Shown: piece by piece, positions 49,445 to 57,649 of the stretch
Position numbering within the stretch: position 1 is the first letter of the stretch
Layout: every line of letters begins with the position of its first letter
From: Planctomycetales bacterium 10988
GTDB taxonomy: Bacteria > Planctomycetota > Planctomycetia > Pirellulales > Pb10988
Reading direction: 5' to 3'
NCBI GenBank assembly: GCA_009664345.1
Contig: CP043547.1
Coordinates: 2,880,709 to 2,944,708, forward strand
DNA length: 64,000 nt
The notes under the pieces: model-generated
Databases searched by the model: none
What the model saw: the letters and a program-made list of their open reading frames with translations, nothing else
Told to the model about the DNA's origin: nothing
Position numbers and translations under genes: made by a program

Positions 49445-50416
49445 ATGCAGCGGTTAGGATCGGGAAGTCTTCCGCAATGGCTCATGCTCTTGGGAGTCAT
49501 GGTGCTTGCTTCCACCCAATGGGGCCAAGCTCAAATCATCGTTCCAGGACATGGCTCGCTGGTACAAGGCGTCGGGGATGACTTCGAAGACCCCAAATGG
49601 GGATGGCGACCTAACTTTCCCAAAAGTAGTAAAGACATTGACGAAAATCCTCGCAAGCCGATCGGAATTGCCTTTAACAACAAATGGTTTGAAAGTAATT
49701 ATCGTGGCCAACCCGAACAAATTGAACGCGTCCCGACTCCGGCCAACGGAATTCAAGGCAGTACCGGGGCGATGTTGATGCGTTCGCAGTTCTCCAAATT
49801 GCCCGGTCGTGCGGACAATCAACGCGGACAAGATGAGATTTTTGCCAGCATGCGGTACTGTCGCTATGGCCAGATTCTGCCGACCAGCTACTCTCCGGCG
49901 GTCGCGGTCCGTGTTTGGTTGCCTCCCTTTGATCAATGGGAACCCAAATCGGGAAGTTCTTTTGCTTTGCGGTTGGATGTCGAAACGACCGTCATGAAAG
50001 AAAGCGGCGTCTTTATTTTCCGCTCCACGAAAGAAGAACTTGAAGGCTACTGGCCAGGGATTTTCGTAAATCTCGTCAAAGGGGGAGCCCGCGGAGAAGA
50101 TACCGGTCACTTCATCATTCGAGCCAACGAACGCGGCCAAGATATCCGTGGACCGAACATCACCCAAACCGGGTGGTGGACGCTGGGCATGTCGGTCTCG
50201 CCGGACGGCAAGGTGCATTACTTCGTCAGCCCCGGCGTGGATGACCTCACCCGGGAAGATCACGTCTGCTCTCATTTTTGTTACGGCTACAAAGCGGAAC
50301 GCTATAAAACGTTCTTCTTCAATACCTTCAACCAAAATGACGGCAACTGGTCGACTCCTTGGATCGTCGACGATCCCAAGTTCTACGTCACCCCTCAACA
50401 AGCCCGCCGCCGATAA
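49445..50416 (+). CDS. Exported hypothetical protein
   Basis: ATG 49445, preceded by GAGGAG, gives 323 residues with a signal peptide (QWLMLLGVMVLASTQWGQA). The mature part is rich in aromatic residues and short strands (WGWRPNFPKSSKDIDENPRK, RVWLPPFDQWEPKSGSSFAL, ETGWW-like TQTGWWTLGMSVSPDGKVHY). This suggests a jelly-roll or lectin-like fold. I do not recognise a family. It ends in a terminator and stands alone. A surface or periplasmic role is inferred only from the signal peptide. Confidence 0.65.
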   Translation: MQRLGSGSLPQWLMLLGVMVLASTQWGQAQIIVPGHGSLVQGVGDDFEDPKWGWRPNFPKSSKDIDENPRKPIGIAFNNKWFESNYRGQPEQIERVPTPANGIQGSTGAMLMRSQFSKLPGRADNQRGQDEIFASMRYCRYGQILPTSYSPAVAVRVWLPPFDQWEPKSGSSFALRLDVETTVMKESGVFIFRSTKEELEGYWPGIFVNLVKGGARGEDTGHFIIRANERGQDIRGPNITQTGWWTLGMSVSPDGKVHYFVSPGVDDLTREDHVCSHFCYGYKAERYKTFFFNTFNQNDGNWSTPWIVDDPKFYVTPQQARRR

Positions 50417-50448
50417 GCCGAAAAGCTTGATTCAATCAATCCATCAAG

Positions 50449-50488
50449 AACCCTGTTAGAATAAACTTTCTAACAGGGTTTCTTTTTT
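50449..50488 (+). terminator. Rho-independent terminator
   Basis: AACCCTGTTAGA at 50449-50460 pairs perfectly with TCTAACAGGGTT at 50469-50480, followed by TCTTTTTTT. It ends the transcript of the exported protein gene. Confidence 0.85.
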
Positions 50489-50541
50489 TAAATTGCGAAC
50501 TCGTCTAAATTTCAATCTATTTCATCGTGTCAGAAATCAAC

Positions 50542-50811
50542 ATGAAAGTAGAAAACTTACTATTAGAAATTGACGCATTATTAAAGACATGTGGTGAAGA
50601 GAAGCTAGCCGAAGTGTTTCATTCTCTTTATCAGAGGTATCAAACAGACAAAGACGAAACACGAAGTCAAATCTTTCGGCTCTATGGTGGCATGGGCTCA
50701 TTTAACGATTTCACTCTTCACGATACCGATGGTTCACCATTGATAAAGGAAAATGAAGAACTGAATCGTCTCAGGTCTGAGCTTTACAAAGCTTGTCAGA
50801 GAGATAGTTAA
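50542..50811 (+). CDS. Small hypothetical protein
   Basis: The 89-residue product starts at ATG 50542; a GTG at 50527 would add five residues, and neither has a clear ribosome-binding sequence. It is helical and acidic, with GGMGSFNDFTLHDTDGSPLI and ENEELNRLRSELYKACQRD. The GSFNDF...ENxELxxLRxxLY pattern occurs in small uncharacterised proteins, some of them near toxin-immunity genes, but the family is not named here. It is AT-rich compared with neighbours. A small cytoplasmic protein is likely. Confidence 0.5.
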   Translation: MKVENLLLEIDALLKTCGEEKLAEVFHSLYQRYQTDKDETRSQIFRLYGGMGSFNDFTLHDTDGSPLIKENEELNRLRSELYKACQRDS

Positions 50812-50826
50812 CTATCAAAGAACACT

Positions 50827-51357
50827 TTAAACTTCTGAACCCTTCTTCTTTTCATTTTCTATTTGAAGCTTCCGTTGTTCAGAGGCAAAGGCTTGTTTAA
50901 TTTCTTTACCATTGATAATAAAGGCAGCACAGCCACCGATAATCGTTCCGATTAAATTGCAGCCGACACAAGGAATCATCGCAAGATAACAACTGACACT
51001 TGCCCAAGTGAAACTTTTCATTCTGACCATATGAATGACTCCATAGAGAATGATCAGTTGCAGAACAATGAAGAAAGCTGTCGCAAAAATCGTAAATACC
51101 ATGACTTTTAAGCTTGCCATCTCTACGTCGTTCAAGTTAGAAATCTCGAAATTGATTGAAGAGAGATATCTGATTTCCAAAATAATATCAGAAATAAAGA
51201 GCTGAAGATTGAAAAAAAGTGGTATGCCTCCAGCGAGTAGATTTCCGAAAGCTGCTAACAAAACCTTCTTTCTTATATCCCAAGGCACTCGGTTCTTATT
51301 TTCACTTTCGCCCACTTCTTTGGGAGAAGTGTACGGATTCTCAAGTTCTTCATTCAT
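50827..51357 (-). CDS. Small membrane protein, unknown function
   Basis: The 176-residue protein starts with a soluble NPYTSPKEVGE motif, a leader often seen in planctomycete membrane proteins. Four hydrophobic segments follow (VLLAAFGNLLAGGIPLFFNL, VMVFTIFATAFFIVLQLIIL, and a paired SCYLAMIPCVGCNLIGTIIG region). The C-terminal tail is charged (ASEQRKLQIENEKKKGSEV). Its ATG overlaps the stop of the TPR-AAA gene by one base (TAATG), so translation of the two is coupled. Function unknown; it may act with the ATPase. Confidence 0.6.
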   Translation of the reverse strand: MNEELENPYTSPKEVGESENKNRVPWDIRKKVLLAAFGNLLAGGIPLFFNLQLFISDIILEIRYLSSINFEISNLNDVEMASLKVMVFTIFATAFFIVLQLIILYGVIHMVRMKSFTWASVSCYLAMIPCVGCNLIGTIIGGCAAFIINGKEIKQAFASEQRKLQIENEKKKGSEV

Positions 51358-52700
51358 TATTTCATTTTCAAATAAGTTAAAATATCGTCATACAAACCCT
51401 CTTGGTTGGAATAGAGGGCGTAGTTTTTCGCGGTGGAAAACCAATCTTTGGTCGAAGGGTGAATGCGTTTTAAAGCGGCGAGTAGATCGTTGGTGGAAAG
51501 TGGAAGGAGCTTGCCCGTTTTCATCGCTTCTTGAAGTTTTAATTCTACTGCCTGATCAACGAGGGCTTTGAGATCGGCCCCGGAAAGTTCACCACATCGC
51601 TTGGCGACTTTTTTGAGATCGATGGAGCCGACGGGTTTTCCTCTTAGCAAGACCTGTAAAATCGAAGCCCGAGCTTCGAGGTCCGGCGGAGGGACAAAGA
51701 GAATCCGGTCAAAACGACCCGGACGCCGGAAAGCGGAATCAAGATGCCAAGGGGCATTCGTCGCCGCCAGGACCAAGACCCCGTCGTTGCGTTGCTCGAC
51801 TCCATCGAGTTCGGACAGGAATTGATTGATCAAATGCCGACCACTGGATTGTCGCATGTCCGAACGGCTGGCCCCGAGGGCATCGACTTCATCGAAAAAG
51901 AGAACACACGGCTTGCTCGAACGGGCCTGCTCGAAGATGGCGTGGAGATTCCGCTCGCTCTGCCCGATCCACATATCAAGCACATCGCTGATGCCGACAT
52001 TGAGGAACTTCGCTTGAATCTCACCGGCGGTTGCTCGGGCAAGATGGGTCTTTCCACAACCTGGAGGGCCATACATCAGGATCCCGCCTCCGATACTCTT
52101 TCCGTAGGCAGCGAACATTTCCGCGTGCTGCATGGGATAGATGATCTTCATGCGGATCTCTTCCTTGAGCGGCTCCATCCCGCCGACATCGGCGAAGTTA
52201 GTATCCGGCCGTTCCAAGGTGACATCCAGATCGTCATCCTCTTCATCATAGTCCGCGTGTCGCAGCCGACCTTCGACCAGTTCGTCATCTTCTTCCGGAT
52301 TCATTCCCAATTGATCGGCGAGTTCATCATCCGCGAGTTCCGGCTCCAGATCGATGGCTTCTTTATAACTATGGACGGCGGCTTGGATTTTTCCTTCGCG
52401 GAGAGAAAGCTTGGCATGAAGCAAATACGCCTTGGCCGGGGTGTCGCGGCGGGCCAAGAGTTCCTCCAAAATCACCAGGGCTTGGGTGTCTTTCCCTTGA
52501 TTCATAAAGGCGGATGCCAAAAGCAGCTTGAGCGACTCACTTCCAGGAGCAAGCGTCAGCCCTTCTTTACAGAGACTTTCCGCCTCTAAGGACAACCCTT
52601 TTCTGATAAGCGTTTCGCCTAAATGGATTCGTAAGGGAAGGTTCTCCGGCGAAACACGCAACGCCTGGCGTAACGGTTCGATTAAATCATTATGCGACAT
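51357..52700 (-). CDS. TPR-AAA+ ATPase
   Basis: The 447-residue protein has about three TPR repeats (residues 10-122), an acidic linker (about 125-165) and one classical AAA module. Walker A is GPPGCGKT (211-218), Walker B is LFFDEVD (267-273), and the sensor Asn is in ATNAPWHLD. The arginine finger is in RRPGRFD. There is no membrane anchor and no zinc protease motif, so it is an ATP-driven unfoldase or remodeler like the Cdc48/spastin clade and not FtsH. The TPR part probably selects clients. It is coupled to a small membrane protein gene by a TAATG overlap, which suggests action at the membrane. Confidence 0.85.
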   Translation of the reverse strand: MSHNDLIEPLRQALRVSPENLPLRIHLGETLIRKGLSLEAESLCKEGLTLAPGSESLKLLLASAFMNQGKDTQALVILEELLARRDTPAKAYLLHAKLSLREGKIQAAVHSYKEAIDLEPELADDELADQLGMNPEEDDELVEGRLRHADYDEEDDDLDVTLERPDTNFADVGGMEPLKEEIRMKIIYPMQHAEMFAAYGKSIGGGILMYGPPGCGKTHLARATAGEIQAKFLNVGISDVLDMWIGQSERNLHAIFEQARSSKPCVLFFDEVDALGASRSDMRQSSGRHLINQFLSELDGVEQRNDGVLVLAATNAPWHLDSAFRRPGRFDRILFVPPPDLEARASILQVLLRGKPVGSIDLKKVAKRCGELSGADLKALVDQAVELKLQEAMKTGKLLPLSTNDLLAALKRIHPSTKDWFSTAKNYALYSNQEGLYDDILTYLKMK

Positions 52701-53479
52701 CTTGAAGGATTCTCAACGACGGGAGTTGCGAACGAGAGGGAAGCCAAAATAGACAAATTAAAATAGTAATATTCTAGCGATTTCGATATCTTGGTAAATT
52801 AGAAGAAGCTCAGAAATAGAAATCTCACGACAAGAACTAGCCCAGGAAGCCCCTTTAGGGTAAACCAAGGAACCTCGGCTGTTAAGCCAGGAAATAAAAA
52901 CGGCTTATTAAAAGAAGGACCCCTGAAATGGGGCAACGTTCGCGACAATTCCCGGTTTTTCCATTGGCCTCTTCTTTCTCTCGACCGATAAACAGGGAAG
53001 AAGGACGTTTGTGCGGTCGCCGCTGTTTCCGGTTGTCTAACGAAGCAAAGCGGGCGATTGAGATAAATACCGATTTTTTTCCTCCAATTTCAAACGCACT
53101 CCCGACGCTGGGTACATACTAGTAGTCAAAGCGTCTGATCCAAACGAAGGAATCCTCCCGGTGATTCCGGCACCTTGCCGAGGCTACGACTTTCGACGAA
53201 ATCGAGGAAGAAAACAGGACTTACGACATGGGAGCCGGAGAGTTTGGATCGCTCGCACCCTCCTGTTCTGACGACATTGCAAGCTTTAGCGATTAAAAGC
53301 TTCATGTTTACCGAGGAAATTCAGAGAAGGTTTGATTGTTGGGTATTTTTAAGCCACATTATCATAGTTGACGGTCACGCCGCTTTGTGGGCGGATCTGT
53401 CTGCGGCGTACCGCGGCGGCTGCTCCGGTACACGATCTTCCAGATTCCTGGTTTGGGATCTACTGTAGGAGTTGCATTC
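52701..53479. other. Divergent intergenic region before the STN/Gly-rich protein gene
   Basis: No gene is supported; short open frames here have no start signals. The left end should hold the TPR-AAA promoter. A TAGGAG ribosome-binding sequence lies at 53466-53471 before the next gene. No clear promoter pair or terminator was seen. Confidence 0.4.
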
Positions 53480-56400
53480 ATGGCATATACAATACGATCG
53501 ATGATGAGAGGTTGCTTGCTAGCGTTGCTAGCGACAAGTCCTCTCTTGGCACAGAACGGCCCCCGCTCGCTAGTCTTTCAACAGGCTAGACAACCAGCGG
53601 CTGAGGCCCCCTTTGCGGACCCTTCCTTTGCACCGGACGGACCGGTTGCCTCGCCTGGTGGGATTTCCGCGGAGGTTCGCGAAATTCGCCTCTTGGAAAG
53701 CCGCCTCACTGGGGTCGTTCAAGAAGCGATCAATGAAGCTCGCTCGATGATGCGAACCGATCCGGAAGCCGCTCGGGAATTGCTCAAGCAAGCCCTGGAA
53801 GCGGTCATCACTACCGGAGGGATTTCCGAAGGGGTTCGTACTTCTTTGCGAAATCAACTTGATGGGGCTTTGCGACAAGTCGCTGTCGAACAAGAAGCTC
53901 TCGAACGTGCCCGCATCGAAGAAGAGGCACGTTTGGAAGAAGCCCGTCAGCGAGAAGCGTTGATCCGCGACTTGCGTTTGAAAGAACAACGCATTGATGC
54001 GATCATGCAACGCTTTGAAGCTTTGGTCGATGCTCGTGATTATGCCGGTGCCCGCGATTTGGGCCGTCTGGTACACGCCCAAGCCCCGGACCTTCCGGCC
54101 GCGCAAGTTGCCTATCAATCGACGGAATTCACTTACAACTACCTCGAACAAATGGCCATCGCTCAGGCTCGCGAAGAAGGTTTCGCGGATGCCCTGTTGA
54201 CGGTCGAACGTTCGCACATTCCTTTCCCGGATGATCCTCCGATTATCTATCCCCCGGCGGATGTCTGGCGACGGATTACCGAAGGTCGTGCGGAATACGC
54301 CTCAGTCGACTTGGCGAGCCCAGGTCGTGCCGAACAACGGATTCGTGCGGAACTCGATAAAGAAACCCGCGTGGAAGTGGTCGAAACCCCGTTGCAAGAC
54401 GTGGTCGATTATCTCCGCGATCAACACGAAATCAGCATCCAGCTCAATGCCCGAGCGATGGATGAAGAAGGGATCTTGACCGATAGCCCGGTAACGCTGC
54501 AAGTCTCCGGAATTTCGCTCCGATCCGCCTTACGCTTGATGCTCGATCCACTCAACCTGACCTACGTGATTAAAAATGAGGTCTTGTTGATTACGACGAA
54601 AACCGATGCAGAACAAGACTTGATCACCAAAGTGTATCCAGTGGCGGACCTCGTGGTGCCGATTACCAATAGCACGGGCCAAAACCTTGGCCTTTCCGGT
54701 GCCCTTGGCGGAGGCGGAAACTCCGGCTTCGGCGGTGGTGGTGGTGGCGGTGGCTTCGGCGGCGGTGGCGGCGGCTTCGGTGGTGGAGGCGGCGGCTTCG
54801 GCGGTGGCGGTGGTGGTTTCGGTGGCGGTGGTGGCGGAAACGGCTTCTTCAGCATTCCCGCTCAACGCGTCCCGGAAGCAACCCAAGCCGAACGTAAAAG
54901 CAGCGAAGAATTGATCGAACTGATCGAAGCGATCATTCAACCTGGTACTTGGGATTCCCAAGGTGGAGCAGCTGCGGTTCGCTATTATGCTCCGACGAAA
55001 AGCCTCGTGATTCGCCAAACCGGGGAAGCTCATGACCAAATGAAGCAACTGGGGGGTGCCTTGCGTGCCTTCTCGATGAAGGAAGAACTCTCCGAAGAGG
55101 AACTCAGCCAAGCCGAAGAAGCGGCGAAGGAAGAAACCTCGAAGGAAACTCCGGCTGAAGAAGAAGCCCCAGCCGAAGCGGCTCCCGAGAAAGCGGATGC
55201 CGAACAGTTGGTTCCCGATCGTGAAGAACTCTCCGCTCGCTTGCGGGAATTGCTCGACGAATGCGATAATCCCGCAACGTTCTGGCAAGAATACCTGCAA
55301 ACCAACGTCGTGCCGGAAGCTAAGCTTTCCAGCATTGTCGGCCTGTTGAGCAGCAAGGACTTTCAAGAGTTCGATCATGTGATCGCCCTGATTCAGGCCG
55401 CTTTGCGAGAAGGTCAAGCTCAACCGTGGATGTACGAAGCCCTCGGTTTGGCCATGCAAGCTGAAGGTTACCCGCAAGACGAAATCGAACGTAGTTTGAT
55501 GTCCGGCGTTGATCTGGAAAACGTCTCGGTCAACGGATTGCTCTACTTGGCCAAGTACATGGTGCAAGCCAATCTGATTGATCGTGCGTTCAAGCTTTAT
55601 CAAGAAGCCGGCTATCGCGAACCGACCCGTTCGGAACCTTACTTGAATACGTTGACTTTGTGCGAAAACAATTTCCGTTTGGATGCCGCTCGTTGGGCGG
55701 TCTTGGGGACGTTGTCTCAAGCTTGGTCGGATGATAACAACGAACGTTGGCAACTCGCCCAAGCGATGGCCCAACAGGTTTTGGAAACGCTTCGCGCCAT
55801 TAAACAGTTCAAGTTGGCCGATGAATTCGAACGACAAATTGCCGAAGCGACGCAACGCGATGTCTTGGTCGTCGTCTCTTGGACCGGCGAAGCGGATATC
55901 GACTTGATCATTAATGAGCCTTCCGGGGCCATTTGCAGTCATCGTGCCCCACGCACTACTGGGGGTGGAGTCCTGCTCGAAGATGCTTTCACCCAACTGG
56001 GAAATACCTCTTCGAAAATCGTTTCGGAAACGTACCTCTGTTCCAAAGGGTTTGCCGGCGAATATCAAGTTCGTCTGCGTCGTGCTTGGGGGGTGCCCAC
56101 CGATAACCGTGTGAATGTCGATGTCTACACGAACTGGGGTTCGCTCAAAGGTCATCATCAACGACAAACGATCAAAGTGGGTGACGAAGACCGTTTGGTC
56201 ATTTTCGACCTGGCCGAAGGTCGTCGCCAAGAAGCCCTTGATGATTATCTGGTCGCCAATGCCGTCGATCAACAAATGGCCATTCGCCGCGATGTCTTGC
56301 TCAAACAACTTCAAAGTAAAGAAGACAGCTTCTTCACCAACCGAGCCCGACAATCGCGTGAACGTCAATTTGCCCAAGCTCGTCGCAATGACTTCCGTCC

Positions 56401-56971
56401 AGGAGCCCACAATGATGATCCTGGTTTCCAACCGGTCATTATCACCCTGAGTGAAGGGGCAAACCTCTCGGCTCAAGCGGTCATTTCGGCGGATCGTCGT
56501 TACGTCCGCTTCAGTGGGGTTCCGTTCTTCTCCGGAGTCGGGGATGTGACGACCTTCAACGTCGGTACCGGGGAAACGACCACGAGCGATTTCAATTCCG
56601 GAGCCAGTGGTGTTGATAATACGGGTGGTGCTGCAAGTGGTGATGGTACCAACACGGGCGGCGGGACTAATACTGGTGGAACCGTGGCCTGCCCGATTAC
56701 AGGAACGGATATCGATTCCATTCGTGGTTCGTTCCTTGGGGTTGATATCAGTTCTGGTTCTTCGATCCTGGTCAACTGCCAGGTGATTGTCACAAACCCC
56801 ATCACTTGGGTTTATGCTCCTCCGGGAACGGCAGCGAATCCCTTCCCGAATACTGCGAATCCTCCGACCACTGGCTTTTACATTCTCAACAGTGGCGGGG
56901 TGATTTTCACCGGAACGGGAACCAATAATAGTTTCACTGTTCCAGCCGGCTCGATTATCTTCATGCGATAA
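53480..56971 (+). CDS. Large exported protein: coiled coil, STN-like domain, Gly-rich linker, DUF2135-like domain
   Basis: ATG 53480 after TAGGAG gives 1163 residues with a signal peptide (MRGCLLALLATSPLLAQ). A Glu/Arg-rich helical region spans about 50-230. An STN-like domain, as at the N terminus of secretins and TonB receptors, covers about 295-387 (TPLQDVVDYLRDQHEISIQL, then RSALRLMLDPLNLTYVI). A tract of nearly pure Gly with Phe spacers is at about 409-455. After a Glu/Ala-rich linker and helical repeats, about 794-907 resembles DUF2135 (WTGEADIDLIINEPSGAICS). The C terminus is Gly/Thr-rich and beta-like. No secretin pore domain is present. It may be an outer-membrane or surface assembly protein. 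Confidence 0.65.
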   Translation: MAYTIRSMMRGCLLALLATSPLLAQNGPRSLVFQQARQPAAEAPFADPSFAPDGPVASPGGISAEVREIRLLESRLTGVVQEAINEARSMMRTDPEAARELLKQALEAVITTGGISEGVRTSLRNQLDGALRQVAVEQEALERARIEEEARLEEARQREALIRDLRLKEQRIDAIMQRFEALVDARDYAGARDLGRLVHAQAPDLPAAQVAYQSTEFTYNYLEQMAIAQAREEGFADALLTVERSHIPFPDDPPIIYPPADVWRRITEGRAEYASVDLASPGRAEQRIRAELDKETRVEVVETPLQDVVDYLRDQHEISIQLNARAMDEEGILTDSPVTLQVSGISLRSALRLMLDPLNLTYVIKNEVLLITTKTDAEQDLITKVYPVADLVVPITNSTGQNLGLSGALGGGGNSGFGGGGGGGGFGGGGGGFGGGGGGFGGGGGGFGGGGGGNGFFSIPAQRVPEATQAERKSSEELIELIEAIIQPGTWDSQGGAAAVRYYAPTKSLVIRQTGEAHDQMKQLGGALRAFSMKEELSEEELSQAEEAAKEETSKETPAEEEAPAEAAPEKADAEQLVPDREELSARLRELLDECDNPATFWQEYLQTNVVPEAKLSSIVGLLSSKDFQEFDHVIALIQAALREGQAQPWMYEALGLAMQAEGYPQDEIERSLMSGVDLENVSVNGLLYLAKYMVQANLIDRAFKLYQEAGYREPTRSEPYLNTLTLCENNFRLDAARWAVLGTLSQAWSDDNNERWQLAQAMAQQVLETLRAIKQFKLADEFERQIAEATQRDVLVVVSWTGEADIDLIINEPSGAICSHRAPRTTGGGVLLEDAFTQLGNTSSKIVSETYLCSKGFAGEYQVRLRRAWGVPTDNRVNVDVYTNWGSLKGHHQRQTIKVGDEDRLVIFDLAEGRRQEALDDYLVANAVDQQMAIRRDVLLKQLQSKEDSFFTNRARQSRERQFAQARRNDFRPGAHNDDPGFQPVIITLSEGANLSAQAVISADRRYVRFSGVPFFSGVGDVTTFNVGTGETTTSDFNSGASGVDNTGGAASGDGTNTGGGTNTGGTVACPITGTDIDSIRGSFLGVDISSGSSILVNCQVIVTNPITWVYAPPGTAANPFPNTANPPTTGFYILNSGGVIFTGTGTNNSFTVPAGSIIFMR
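54705..54843 (+). repeat. Gly-rich coding repeat
   Basis: About 46 codons encode almost only glycine (GGT/GGC/GGA) with regularly spaced TTC for Phe, in a unit of about six or seven codons (GGGGGGF). It lies within the large exported protein. The mixed synonymous codons show that it is not a recent single-unit slippage product. Confidence 0.85.
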
Positions 56972-57002
56972 ACGGACTCGGCAAATCGACCTACAACAAA
57001 GA

Positions 57003-57032
57003 AGCCTATCCAAAACGGATGGGCTTTTTTTA
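57003..57032 (+). terminator. Rho-independent terminator of the large exported protein gene
   Basis: AGCCTATCC at 57003-57011 pairs with GGATGGGCT at 57016-57024 (one wobble) around AAAAC-type loop bases, and a run of T follows. Confidence 0.8.
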
Positions 57033-57051
57033 TTGGAGTTTACTTCTCTTC

Positions 57052-57102
57052 AAAGAAAAACGCTTCCTTCGAGGGACGGATAAACCGGCCGAAGGAAGCG
57101 TT
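57052..57102 (-). terminator. Rho-independent terminator of the parvulin gene
   Basis: On the minus strand AACGCTTCCTTCG (57102-57090) pairs perfectly with CGAAGGAAGCGTT (57071-57059), 13 bases, followed by TTTCTTTG. Confidence 0.85.
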
Positions 57103-57126
57103 CTCTTTGTTTTCGAATGGTTTCAC

Positions 57127-57408
57127 TTAGTCTTTACGCTCGGTGATTTCAATCAGGTGGTAACCAAACTGGGTTTGGACCGGGCCATGAACTTCCCCAA
57201 CGGGTTCGCTGAAGACAACTTTGTCAAACTCAGGCACCATCCGGCCGGGAGTGAATTCACCTAATTCGCCACCACGTTGTCCCGAAGGACACTTGGAATG
57301 CTGGCGAGCCATTTCCGCAAAGTCTTCTCCACCTTGAATTTGCTGCTTCAAGCTTTGGGCTTCTTGTTCACTTTCCACGAGAATATGTCGAGCACTGGCG
57401 CTGGCCAT
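57127..57408 (-). CDS. Peptidyl-prolyl cis-trans isomerase, parvulin type (PpiC-like)
   Basis: The 93-residue protein is a single parvulin domain the size of E. coli PpiC. Landmarks are ASARHILVESEQEAQSLKQQ with the active-site His, FAEMARQHSKCPSGQRGGEL, GEFTPGRMVPEFDKVVF and PVQTQFGYHLIEITER. It catalyses proline isomerisation in folding. There is no signal peptide, so it is cytoplasmic. ATG 57408 follows AAGGGA; five upstream codons of open frame are ignored. Terminators lie on both sides, so it is monocistronic. Confidence 0.93.
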   Translation of the reverse strand: MASASARHILVESEQEAQSLKQQIQGGEDFAEMARQHSKCPSGQRGGELGEFTPGRMVPEFDKVVFSEPVGEVHGPVQTQFGYHLIEITERKD

Positions 57409-57569
57409 CGGAGTCCCTTTCAAAGAGGCGGGGGCAAAAGTCGTTTCAATCCATCCTCTGCCGAGAGTCGATCAATTCCCCAAGGCGAATGAATTGCACA
57501 TCTTCCTTAAGTGTAGAAACTTCCCCGTCAGAAACAACAGGCACCCAAAAGGCGGAAGTTGCCTAGCCA

Positions 57570-57604
57570 AAAAGAAAAAGCGGACCCCCTCAGGAGCCCG
57601 CTTT
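57570..57604 (-). terminator. Rho-independent terminator of the DUF1549/1553 gene
   Basis: On the minus strand AAAGCGG (57604-57598) pairs with CCGCTTT (57583-57577), followed by TTCTTTTT. It separates this gene from the parvulin gene. Confidence 0.7.
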
Positions 57605-57649
57605 CTAGCAGTCGAAATAATTGTTTAGTGTGAACTCGTCGATGCAAAT

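Noticed and set aside
51357-52700. FtsH-type protease
   Set aside because: The AAA module is similar, but there are no membrane spans and no HExxH zinc protease motif.
53175-53468. 97-codon open frame upstream of the large exported protein
   Set aside because: No ribosome-binding site and no protein-like composition; it ends in the leader of the next gene.
54530-57013. 827-codon minus-strand open frame opposite the large exported protein
   Set aside because: It runs antisense to the STN and DUF2135-like regions, and the signal peptide and ribosome-binding site are all on the plus-strand frame.
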